A stretch of 64,000 nucleotides of DNA from Effrenium voratum (taxonomy: Eukaryota > Sar > Dinophyceae > Suessiales > Symbiodiniaceae), in contig CAUJNA010001524.1 of the NCBI GenBank assembly GCA_963377175.1, positions 344,592 to 408,591 of the forward strand, given 5' to 3'. A program made the translations under genes and the position numbers. Each line of letters opens with the position of its first letter. The stretch's first letter is position 1. The notes under the pieces are model-generated. The model was given only the letters and a program-made list of their open reading frames with translations. It was not told the DNA's origin and did not search any database. Below are positions 35,201 to 44,900 of the stretch, piece after piece.

Positions 35201-36278
35201 ACGAAGCAGCGCTTGCGCAGTCAGTTGGACATGGCGGAGGCATGGGCTCCCAGTCGGGCCACCTCCCGGGGGGATGGGGGGTGGGGGGTGGGGGTGGGGG
35301 TGGCTTGGGGGGCTGGTGGGTGAGTGGTGGGTGGTTTTGGTCTGGGTTGGTCTGGGTCGGTCATTGTTTTTTGGTTTGATTGGATGTTAGTATGTTTAAT
35401 GTTTGTTTGTTCTTTTTGGTTGGTTGGTTGGTTGGTTGGTTGGTTGGTTGGTTGGTTGGTTGGTTGGTTGGTTGGTTGGTTGGTTGGTTGGTTGGTTGGT
35501 TGGTTTGGGTCTGAGGTGTTGAGAAATGGGTGTGGCTCAAAATTCAACAACTGGGGTTACGCAGGATTTAGTCTTTGGTTCCATTTGCCAAGGTGCCATG
35601 TTGGTACATGTTTTTACCCACAGCCATTCAATCAATCCGCGAAGATCGTCTTCTACGAACTATATTGAGCCACAGCCACGAAGAGGTGTGGCCGCCTTGA
35701 TCTTTACACTGATCTGAACGGCGCACCTTGACCCGGATCATAGAAAGCAGCCACCATAGAAAGTTTGCGATTCCCGCCTTCATACAGCTTGAAAGTTCCA
35801 ATGTCGAGCATGGCATATCATAGAGTTTTTCCAAGGGCAACGTCTCCCATTCTGCCATAGCCGCGCTGCCAGATCTACCCGCATCTGGCTGCTGGAGAAT
35901 ATGAGTTCAAATCAGTTCGGAGCACTCGCGCAAATTCTCAATTCTCATGGGATGGTCTTGTTGGAGCGATATCACTTGGTGGCTCCCAGTCATCCCCTTA
36001 GCTTTTTAGCTTTTTGGTGTTTAGTGGGGTTTTCCATTTGGCCCACTAAAAGTTAAGCTTTTAGCGGGGGATCTGAGGACAGGTCAGATCAGTCTGAGAT
36101 CTTGTGCAGCATTTTGGCTCGCGAGCTCTCGTCCCTAACTCCAGTCGCGCACTCCTTCGACTTCTTGGACAAGATGGCGGTGATGAAGAAGCTCATTTCC
36201 CGCAACACCAAGGGCCAGTACCGCAAGATCGACTATGGCCGCGTCAAGACCATCAAGGGGAAGAAGTGCCTGGTCTGA
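29262..36278 (+). CDS. Unrecognised acidic/coiled-coil protein, six exons
   Basis: Proposed exons are 29262-29374, 31339-31402, 32993-33025, 33970-34005, 35168-35239 and 36093-36278. They add up to 504 bases, 167 residues plus TGA, with consistent phase. The N-terminus ([22 protein letters not shown]) is followed by an acidic stretch ([23 protein letters not shown]). Next comes a charged, probably coiled-coil part ([31 protein letters not shown]), and then a basic C-terminus ([20 protein letters not shown]). I do not recognise the family. Exon 1 could instead end at 29395 using a GA donor. The 33-base exon 3 rests only on codon look and phase. If the last exon used the AG at 36086-36087 instead, exon 5 would have to end inside its last 40 bases. 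Coding potential is clear for exons 2, 4, 5 and 6. Confidence 0.55.
29413..29506 (+). mobile_element. Family B element, left end eroded
   Basis: It is recognisable from GGAGGGTTCGGGACCC..ACTAAAATAGACTGCAG to CTACTGCAGGACCTAG. It begins about 40 bases after exon 1 of the third gene. Confidence 0.7.
30543..30960 (+). mobile_element. Cluster of three family D repeats
   Basis: Three related copies start at about 30543, 30711 and 30880. Each has GGTTTTA..GGGAATCTAT followed by (G)GCTACTGGA-like and GGCTTAAGCAA.TGGAAG-like segments. Spacing of about 168 bases suggests tandem duplication of one copy with its flank. Confidence 0.55.
31196..31287. repeat. 12-base tandem repeat
   Basis: GACATAGCTTGC is repeated perfectly seven times and followed by a partial unit. 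It lies 50 bases before exon 2 of the third gene. Confidence 0.95.
31417..31531 (+). mobile_element. Family B element next to a splice donor
   Basis: It runs from CTTGACTAGGTCCCCCAGTAG to TCTGGAGGACCCAGTTGAG and begins 15 bases after the end of exon 2 (31402) of the third gene, so the intron's 5' end is almost abutted by the element. Confidence 0.8.
32249..32349 (+). mobile_element. Family A element
   Basis: This copy holds a nearly perfect internal palindrome, CCGCTAAAAG...CTTTTAGCGG with a 5-base loop, and ends GGGCAGCCCAG. It lies in the intron before the 33-base exon and is not followed by an exon. Confidence 0.75.
33781..33892 (-). mobile_element. Family C element, reverse orientation
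   Basis: It starts GGCTGTGGGTCAAAAAT and ends AATTTTGACCCATATCC. The interior has AAGGACTAAAGCCTGCGG, the complement of the family C core. Confidence 0.65.
34075..34174 (+). mobile_element. Family B element with internal deletion
   Basis: It keeps CTAGGTCCCCCAGTAG at the left but lacks the CTAACCTCTCTACTGGA part before GGACCTAG. It starts 69 bases after exon 4 (36 bases long) of the third gene. Confidence 0.75.
34436..34555 (-). mobile_element. Family C element, reverse orientation
   Basis: GGCTGTGGCGAATTCAAAAAA at the left and TTAATTTTGAGAACCACACCC at the right, with AAAACCTGCGG inside. Confidence 0.55.
35417..35503. repeat. (GGTT)n microsatellite
   Basis: About 21 uninterrupted TGGT units occur in the last intron of the third gene, preceded by a G-rich stretch at 35271-35330. 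Confidence 0.95.
35527..35625 (+). mobile_element. Family C element
   Basis: TGGGTGTGGCTCAAAATTC at the left and TTTTTACCCACAGCC at the right. It directly follows the GGTT array. Confidence 0.65.
35974..36087 (+). mobile_element. Family A element abutting the last exon of the third gene
   Basis: It runs from CTTGGTGGCTCCCAGTCATCC to GGATCTGAGGACAGGTCAG. Its terminal AG (36086-36087) lies 5 bases before the AG (36091-36092) that I use as acceptor from phase. Either AG may be the real site. Confidence 0.7.
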
Positions 36279-36297
36279 ATTCGCAGGGGGGAGTCTT

Positions 36298-36399
36298 CTC
36301 ACTTTCTGTGTTCCTGTTCTTTGTCCTTTCTGGGAAGACAGTTTTAGTGGTAAATTCAAAGGTTTGGACTTTGTTTTATCAATCCACTCAGGAAGTGAG
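36298..36399. mobile_element. Family F inverted-repeat element
   Basis: Family F termini are CTCACTT(T/C)CTG and its complement CACTCAGGAAGTGAG. The interior has GGGAAGAC..TTTTAGTGG and a TTTGG.C...CAATC segment. This copy begins 20 bases after the stop codon of the third gene, so it probably falls in its 3' untranslated region. Confidence 0.6.
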
Positions 36400-36771
36400 T
36401 CTCAGTTAAGCTTTTAATCAACATTTGGTCTATATCCCAAAGACTTCGCCTCAGCTTCCCTTTTGACCTGACCTTACATGAGCCAACCTTGAAGCCTCAC
36501 CTTTGTGTTTCCAGTTCTTGTTATGCCAGATCCCACACAGCTAACCCTTTACTGCTGTGTGCTTTGGCCTATTTCGAGGTTCCAAAGACCCGAGTCTTTG
36601 GGAGCCGCCTTTGGAAGTGTTCCCTCCAGAAGCCTACGGCCCTTCCCCCTGACCTGTGGAACAACCCCTAAGAGAGGGGTGAAGTGCCAGAAGTTCAGGG
36701 GATCTCGTCTTTTGGTCCCATGATTCAACCATCCAAACCGGCTGGAAGCTTGAGAAATCAACTCGCTCTAT

Positions 36772-36867
36772 AAGTTCCTGGACATGAGTCACTTTTTGGT
36801 TTGGGCCATGTTAGTGGTAAACATGAGCTTGTCTCTTTGTTTGGGCCAATCCACTCAGGAAGTGAGT
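36772..36867. mobile_element. Family F element
   Basis: It runs from AGTTCCTGGACATGAGTCAC to CCACTCAGGAAGTGAGTC, with GGGCCATGTTAGTGGTAAACA inside. Confidence 0.6.
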
Positions 36868-37270
36868 CAACTTGCATTCAAGCCAAGTTTCGAGAGAGAC
36901 GAAGGAAGGAAGGCGCCAAACGTGTTTCAATCGGCGAGCAACGCGAACCGACTGGATGCGATCTTTGGTTTTCCTGCCTGGAGTTTCCTTCTGAGTCAAG
37001 GCAATCCAAAAGGCGATGGCTTTTATGTGATCATCACACTCTACAGACAGACATGTGAAGATCGCCACTGAAGTTGGAGCTTGAGTTGTGACCAGCTCGA
37101 AATGGTTGAGTCCTAGCACTTTGGGAAGTTTGAAGATGATGCAGTCCGTAGACTCAGTTTGCCGCAGCTTCAGTCATGCTTGCCCAATCTACTCCGAGCT
37201 GGGGGTACAACGAGGGTACGAGCACCTTTCTCGGGATTCCCTTCTTCCAGATGCGGCGTAGTTTCACATT

Positions 37271-37379
37271 TGGGTGTGGCTCAATTTTTTTAGAGCTGTT
37301 AAGCAGGTGTTGGTCTTTGTTTCCATTTTCCTCCACTTACCTGATGGCCATGATGGGTGCATGTTTTTGAGCCACAGCC
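37271..37379 (+). mobile_element. Family C element
   Basis: TGGGTGTGGCTCAATTTTT at the left and TTTTTGAGCCACAGCC at the right, with AAGCAGGTGTTGGTCTTTG inside. Confidence 0.7.
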
Positions 37380-37517
37380 ATTTGTACCCGGGCAAAAACC
37401 AGAGGCCCCTTCCCATTCCCCGTGGAATATTCTTAAGCAAGGGTTCAGCTTGCAGCATTTTTGCGGGGGCTCTGTATTTCCCTTGGGCCAGTTTAACATC
37501 ACTTGGACCAACTGTAG

Positions 37518-37631
37518 CTTGGCTCCCAGCCATCCGGTTCCTTAGCCTTTTAGCTTTTTAGTGTTTAGTTGTAGTTTCCATTTAGTCCACTAAAAGTTGA
37601 ACTTTTTGTGGGGGATCTGAGGGCAGCCCAG
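37518..37631 (+). mobile_element. Family A element
   Basis: It runs from CTTGGCTCCCAGCCATCC to GGATCTGAGGGCAGCCCAG. It lies between genes and so is not linked to a known exon. Confidence 0.75.
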
Positions 37632-38140
37632 GTAGATGAGTTTCCTGTAGGGGTGATATTTAGGGGACATGTATCGGGAACCCTTCTTGTTTGGCTCACG
37701 AGCCTGCAGATTCAGATTCCTTTCCGGGATCCGACGGAGAACCCACAGCCGTTACACCAGAGCCCTTAGGTCGTGGACTTTTTCGTTGGGACCTCGGCTT
37801 TGGCTGTAAAAAGGGAACCAGAAGGGAACCAACCAGTTTTGGGGGGATGGGGTTTTGGGGGTTGGGGGGGTTTGGGGTTTCCCTGATATTGAGACAAACC
37901 CTAAACCAACTCCTGTTCCAAGGCCACACAAAAAGTTAAAACTAGTACAACAACCCCAAAAATCAAAGAGCGTCGCTTTCCATTTTTGAACACTTTATCA
38001 AAACACAGAAACCTGCAAACACATGCAAACACGCAAACAAACATGGCACCCTGAAAGGACATGAACAAGCGCAACAGGGTAATGTCCAACAACAAAGAAA
38101 CACACTCCCATGTGTGTTTAGCCGCTCTTTTGTGGCTCAG

Positions 38141-38221
38141 GTATGACCGCACCATCCTCAAGGCTGCGGACATTGCGGTCAAGGGCGCCGGCGATGGGCG
38201 AATCGCGGAGAAGGACGTGCG
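38141..38221 (+). CDS. Isolated coding exon, unassigned
   Basis: After CTTTTGTGGCTCAG a GC-rich exon reads YDRTILKAADIAVKGAG followed by DGRIAEKDVR. It starts in phase 2 (AG|G TAT) and ends before a GA or GT donor. The GAGDGRI..KD segment resembles an acidic loop in uncharacterised protist proteins, but I cannot name the family. I could not find partner exons on either side before the neighbouring genes. It may be a remnant of a deleted gene, or the upstream exons may be too diverged to see. Confidence 0.45.
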
Positions 38222-38975
38222 GAGGTTCGATAGTTTAGCTTGTCACTCCCTTCTTGGATGTCTTGGATTTTCAACCAATGTCAGGCAAGTAGGTTATAAG
38301 CCGGGTAAGGGGACCAACCCCAGTTACCCTAGTCATAACCACAATTATAACTTTCTTATACCAAGTTGGGACATCCAAGTTTGCTTGAACTCAGGGGGTG
38401 TCAGGTGGTTCTATTCCCTATTCCGTGGGGCATTCCCTTGGCCGCGGTGGCTGGACTGAGCGGGGGCTTCAACCCAAAAGAGGGCAGGGGGTTGCAACCC
38501 TGACTGCTCAAACCAACAACTTGAGCCTATCCAGCACCTTAGAGCTATCAAGTGGTACCCTAAGTGACCGGATATGGGGCAAAAAGTTGGGCAGTTCGTT
38601 CGACCTAAAACAACGCGCTCCAACTGAGGCATTCTGTTGGGCGAATCAAACCATCCTCCAACCCCGGATTCAGAGGCAAGCTTGCGGACTGTGCCTGTTC
38701 CATACCTTGACTTCACGAGAATCGACGGACCTTGCGACCTCGTGGCTTTTGGTCAGTGTGAAGCCACCAATGTGACAGCCTGTCGCCAACCAGATGATTT
38801 TTTGAGAACCCTTCAAAATGCCACCACTCTACATGGCTGGTCTTTGGTGTGACCTTACCAAGCCCATTTCGGAGAAAGCCACGGTGTTTCAAGTTGAAAC
38901 CCCCAAGACTAGCAACGACCTTTTGCTCGCTCGGCGCCCGCTCGGCGCCCGCCTGGCGGCAGCCCGCGCTTCGCC

Positions 38976-41900
38976 ATGGCGTCGCCGGCCAAGCGCCCGC
39001 GGACAAACTCGGCGCCCCAAGCGGCGCTGGAGGCGGTGGCGGCGCAGTTTGGCCTCACGGCGGCGGCGGCGGCGGTGAGCGATGGGGCGGATGCGGGCGT
39101 CGGTGAGGCGGGAGATCAGAACTCGCAAATGATAGCAGGGGCTAAACATTAGAGGTATTTTATTGTTGGTACTCTGCTGTTGCTACTCTACTGTTGCTAC
39201 TCTACTTTTGCTACTTTCATGTTGGTGCTCTACTGTTGCTACTCACTGTTGCTACTGTACTGTTGGCATTCTACCGCTGCTACTGTTGTTACTCTACTGT
39301 TGCTACTCTACTGTTGTTACTCTGCTGTTGCTACTCTACTGTTGTTACTCTACTGTTGTTACTCTGCTGTTGCTACTCTGCTGTTGTTACTCTACTGTTG
39401 CTACTCTACTGTTGGTACTCTACTGTTGCTACTCTACTGTTGCTACTCTACTGTTGTTACTCTGCTGTTGCTACTCTACTGTTGGTACTCTACTGTTGCT
39501 ACTCTACTGTTGCTACTCTACTGTTGTTACTCTTGTTGCTACTCTGCTGTTGTTACTCTACTGTTGCTACTCTACTGTTGCTACTCTACTGTTGCTACTC
39601 TACTGTTGGTACTCTACTGTTGTTACTCTGCTGTTGCTACTCTGCTGTTGTTACTCTACTGTTGCTACTCTACTGTTGGTACTCTACTGTTGCTACTCTA
39701 CTGTTGCTACTCTACTGTTGTTACTCTGCTGTTGCTACTCTACTGTTGTTACTCTACTGTTGTTACTCTACTGTTGCTACTCTACTGTTGGTACTCTACT
39801 GTTGCTACTCTACTGTTGTTACTCTGCTGTTGCTACTCTACTGTTGCTACTCTACTGTTGTTACTCTACTGTTGCTACTCTACTGTTGGTACTCTACTGT
39901 TGCTACTCTACTGTTGCTACTCTACTGTTGTTACTCTGCTGTTGCTACTCTACTGTTGTTACTCTACTGTTGTTACTCTACTGTTGCTACTCTACTGTTG
40001 GTACTCTACTGTTGCTACTCTACTGTTGTTACTCTGCTGTTGCTACTCTACTGTTGCTACTCTACTGTTGTTACTCTACTGTTGCTACTCTACTACTCTA
40101 CTGTTGCTACTCTACTGTTGTACTCTACTGTTGTTACTCTGCTGTTGCTACTCTGCTGTTGTTACTCTACTGTTGCTACTCTACTGTTGCTACTCTACTG
40201 TTGCTACTCTACTGTTGCTACTCTGCTGTTGTTACTCTACTGTTGCTTTCTCTACTGTTGCTACTCCTGTTGCCTCTCTACTGTTGGTACTCTACTGTTG
40301 TTACTCTGCTGTTGCTACTCTACTGTTGTTACTCTACTGTTGCTACTCTACTGTTGGTACTCTACTGTTGCTACTCTGTTGCTACTCTACTGTTGTTACT
40401 CTGCTGTTGCTACTCTACTGTTGCTACTCTACTGTTGCTACTCTACTGTTGCTACTCTACTGTTGGTACTCTACTGTTGTTACTCTGCTGTTGCTACTCT
40501 GCTGTTGTTACTCTACTGTTGCTACTCTACTGTTGCTACTCTACTGTTGCTACTCTACTGTTGGTACTCTACTGTTGTTACTCTGCTGTTGCTACTCTAC
40601 TGTTGTTACTCTACTGTTGCTACTCTACTGTTGGTACTCTACTGTTGCTACTCTACTGTTGCTACTCTACTGTTGTTACTCTGCTGTTGCTACTCTACTG
40701 TTGCTACTCTACTGTTGCTACTCTACTGTTGCTACTCTACTGTTGGTACTCTACTGTTGTTACTCTGCTGTTGCTACTCTGCTGTTGTTACTCTACTGTT
40801 GCTACTCTACTGTTGCTACTCTACTGTTGCTACTCTACTGTTGGTACTCTACTGTTGTTACTCTGCTGTTGTTACTCTACTGTTGCTACTGTACTGTTGC
40901 TACTCTACTGTTGCTACTCTACTGTTGGTACTTTACTGTTGTTACTCTGCTGTTGCTACTCTACTGTTGTTACTCTACTGTTGCTACTCTACTGTTGGTA
41001 CTCTACTGTTGCTACTCTACTGTTGCTACTCTACTGTTGTTACTCTGCTGTTGCTACTCTACTGTTGCTACTCTACTGTTGCTACTCTACTGTTGCTACT
41101 CTACTGTTGGTACTCTACTGTTGTTACTCTGCTGTTGCTACTCTGCTGTTGTTACTCTACTGTTGCTACTCTACTGTTGCTACTCTACTGTTATATCTAC
41201 TGTTGGTACTCTACTGTTGTTACTCTGCTGTTGCTACTCTACTGTTGTTACTCTACTGTTGCTACTCTACTGTTGGTACTCTACTGTTGCTACTCTACTG
41301 TTGCTACTCTACTGTTGTTACTCTGCTGTTGCTACTCTACTGTTGCTACTCTACTGTTGCTACTCTACTGTTGCTACTCTACTGTTGTTGTACTCTACTG
41401 CTGTTGCTACTCTGTTGCTACTCTACTGTTGGTACTCTACTGTTGTTACTCTGCTGTTGCTACTCTGCTGTTGTTACTCTACTGTTGGTACTCTACTGTT
41501 GTTACTCTGCTGTTGCTACTCTACTGTTGTTACTCTACTGTTGCTACTCTACTGTTGGTACTCTACTGTTGCTACTCTACTGTTGCTACTCTACTGTTGT
41601 TACTCTGCTGTTGCTACTCTACTGTTGCTACTCTACTGTTGCTACTCTACTGTTGCTACTCTACTGTTGGTACTCTACTGTTGTTACTCTGCTGTTGCTA
41701 CTCTACTGTTGCTACTCTACTGTTGGTACTCTACTGTTGTTACTCTGCTGTTGCTACTCTACTGTTGTTACTCTACTGTTGCTACTCTGCTGTTGTTACT
41801 CTACTGTTGGTACTCTACTGTTGTTACTCTGCTGTTGCTACTCTACTGTTGTTACTCTACTGTTGCTACTCTGCTGTTGTTACTCTACTGTTGGTACTCT

Positions 41901-44900
41901 ACTGTTGTTACTCTGCTGTTGCTACTCTGCTGTTGTTACTCTACTGTTGGTACTCTACTGTTGTTACTCTGCTGTTGCTACTCTGCTGTTGTTACTCTAC
42001 TGTTGGTACTCTACTGTTGTTACTCTGCTGTTGCTACTCTGCTGTTGTTACTCTACTGTTTGGTTTGGGGAGGATGAGAAGGGGCCACCCATATTGCCCG
42101 CAAAGCCAGGGGTCAAGACTACCCATTTCTGCTTTTCCAGATTTTCCTTTCGGGAACTCAGTGGAGCCAGTTGATGTTGACCCCATACTATTCAATCCCT
42201 CTTCCACTCCAAAAGTGATGATTGCCCACTAAACTCAGGCACACCCCCTATTAATAAACTGGGGTTGATTAATACGGGGTCAATATTCCAATTTATCTTG
42301 CTGGTGCGATAGGTAGGGAATGACCGAGTCAGGGTTATTCCCTGGAAGGAAACCATAGGGGATGGCTTATAGGTGTCATTGCCTCATTCCCTTCTGAGAA
42401 CCTGCAAGTTATATGTTCGTTTTTTGAAGGGTGGGGAGCCTCTTATCTGCCTATACAGGTAAATGGGTCCACAAGCGAATTAAATGGGCATGGCTCCAAA
42501 TTCCTTACCTAGGGTCAGGCAGGTTTTAGTCTGTCCATTTAGCAGGGTGTCATTTTGGGGGTGTCTGTTTTTGAGGGTACCCCTTTTTGGTGGATTCAAA
42601 GGCTAAGCCAAAAGGAAAGCGAAAGTCCATGTTGTTCGATTCCCAAACAAGAAGAAGAGGAAGAAACAAAGTCATTTTCCTTGGTGGCTCCCAGCCATCC
42701 CCTTAGCTTTTTGGCTTTTTAGCAAAATCGTGTGCGGTGGTAGTTTCCATTTCACCCACTAAAAGTTAGTCACATTTTTCTAGCGGGGCATCTGAGGGCA
42801 GCCCAGTTCGAGATTCTGAAGCGAAGCCAAATGAAAAACCAACACTCATTTTTGGGGCCCTATTCCCAAATATATGTATATATATATCCACCCCTCATTT
42901 TCCGAACAACAAATAACGAGCCCCCCATTTTCGGGGTTCCCTTTTTTCGAGGCCAAGCGCCAGTTTTTCGTCCACCGAACCTCGCTTCGGTGTCGTTGAG
43001 GCGACGCCCGGCTCCCACTTCGAGCTGGCCTCGCTGAGCAAGATGATCGGCACCTGCACCTCGGCTCGCTCGCTCGAGCCATGGGCACCATAGGGGGCGG
43101 TGGTGTGGGGTCCGTGTTTTGGAGTCGTTTTGAATATTTGCGATTTCGCCTCCTGGTTTCAAAGGGAATCGACTTCACTACTGGAATTGTTTTTTTTCAT
43201 CTTTTCAAGGACTTAAGCAAATGGAGGTGCCCTGGGGGCGGTGGGCCTTGTTTTGGAGTCGGAAGCCTTGGTGGTTCTTCCTTTTTTGGGAAGAATGCGG
43301 GACCAACGCATTGCGCTGTAAAAAGCCAGTGTTGCAGCACACCATTTCAGATTGCTTTATTTTTGTTCTTTGTATGCACGCTGTTGGTACATTCATTTGC
43401 GGGGTAGGGGTAAAGGGAAAGCTCAAGGAACACGGAAATCCATTTTTGGGGTCCAAACCCACAAAAAGGCACCCAAGTCTGAAACACCGCGGAAGTGTCT
43501 CAGGTGCCAAACGTGTCCAATCAGGACGTCCTTTGATGGTGGTGTTCCTTTTCTGCCTCCACTTTAATCCGCGCGTGGCAGAGGATAGGTTGGAAGGCAG
43601 CTTGCTATTGTAACTCAAAACATCTCAGTTGGAAGGAGTTCTACCAACTCAAAAAGGATAAGTTCAGATAGCCAGACAGTTGTGACAGGAAGCCAGACAG
43701 CGAGGTTTAGGTAGCTTTCCGAACCTTGTGGGCTTGATCGAAGTAGCTACACGTTTTGGGGTTTTCATATTCTCACCCCATGAGTTCCTGGACTTTTTAC
43801 TTTGTGGGAAGACCATTTGAGTGGCGAATCAACAGTTTGCACTGGGCTTTGTCCAATCCACTCGGGAAGTAAGTGGGACTGGCCCCCAAATGCCAAATGA
43901 CCATGGGTAACGTATTTCCCATTTAGTGGGACAGAGAATCTTTTTCAGTGGTGTACCCCAATGGTCATCCCATGTAAAGGACCTTTTAATCAACCCCCAA
44001 CCTTGAAACACACAGGCCTCGACTGTAAGGGTTCACCATTCGGTTTGACGAAGTGAGGTTGGCAGGGATGAGAGTAAAGTGATCTCAGGCAACCCCTAAT
44101 TGGGGTAAATGCTGTCAAGATTGGCGGTTTGGATTTGGATTTGAACCCCTTTGTGAGGGAAGGGAAACCACCCCCCAACCTCCCAACCACCAATCCAAAC
44201 CACTTCAAAAGAATGTGTTTACTTCCCCTGTTGGCTTTAGAGGGAACTTATCACTACGTACTCGATTGTTCAAGACTTGCCATATAAGGCAAAATACAAA
44301 GATAACTAAACCGTCAACCAGGCAAGATACTCAAAACATCATCTTGTCTGTTCCAGGTGTTCAACCCCTAAGGCAAAACACCCCGTAGAGACATCGCAGA
44401 CAATGGGGAAGACGGGCCGAGACGCGGCGTTCGGCTCATGAAGGTCCCTTTCTGTGCCCATGAGGCTTTGCCCTCGAGTATTTCGCCAAGCACCGCGTGA
44501 GCGTCCAGACTCCGGTGAACCACCTGCTCGCGGACCTAGGGCCAATCGCCCAGTCGGGAAGTGGTGTGGGATTCGATTTCGCGGGTTTTTGAACAGATAC
44601 GCTGGGGCCCGAAAAGTCAAGCACATAAATCATAAATCTCATTATGTTTTTGGATATCGAGGTGGTATGCATTGTTTGTTTAATACAAAGAACGCCTCGA
44701 TATGTTGTGAAGGATATGTTGTTGGATATGGATATTTGGCCCTGCCCCAGAACGGGTGTATTTGAGCCAGGCAGGGGGTTAAAGACGAACCCACAAGACT
44801 CACACCCACACACGTACTCTCTTAAATACAAGACTGCCGTGTGAAAGACCGTTCTCCTGAAGCCTCCTTTCCATGTAGATGCGTTGACAGGTCAATCTGC

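Larger units (their letters stand above)
36279..38140. other. Intergenic region
   Basis: No supported exon is seen. It contains family F copies (36298-36399, 36772-36867), a family C copy (37271-37379) and a family A copy (37518-37631). Confidence 0.5.

Noticed and set aside
36112..36121. ATTTTGGCTC matching the core of the dinoflagellate spliced leader
   Set aside because: It lies inside the last coding exon of the third gene, where it encodes part of SILARE in frame, and the rest of the leader does not match. A 10-base match is plausible by chance.
39163..42232. Three overlapping forward open frames of about 965-1012 codons
   Set aside because: They arise from a 14-base tandem unit without stop codons in any frame and encode only Leu/Cys/Tyr/Val/Thr repeats. 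They are not genes.
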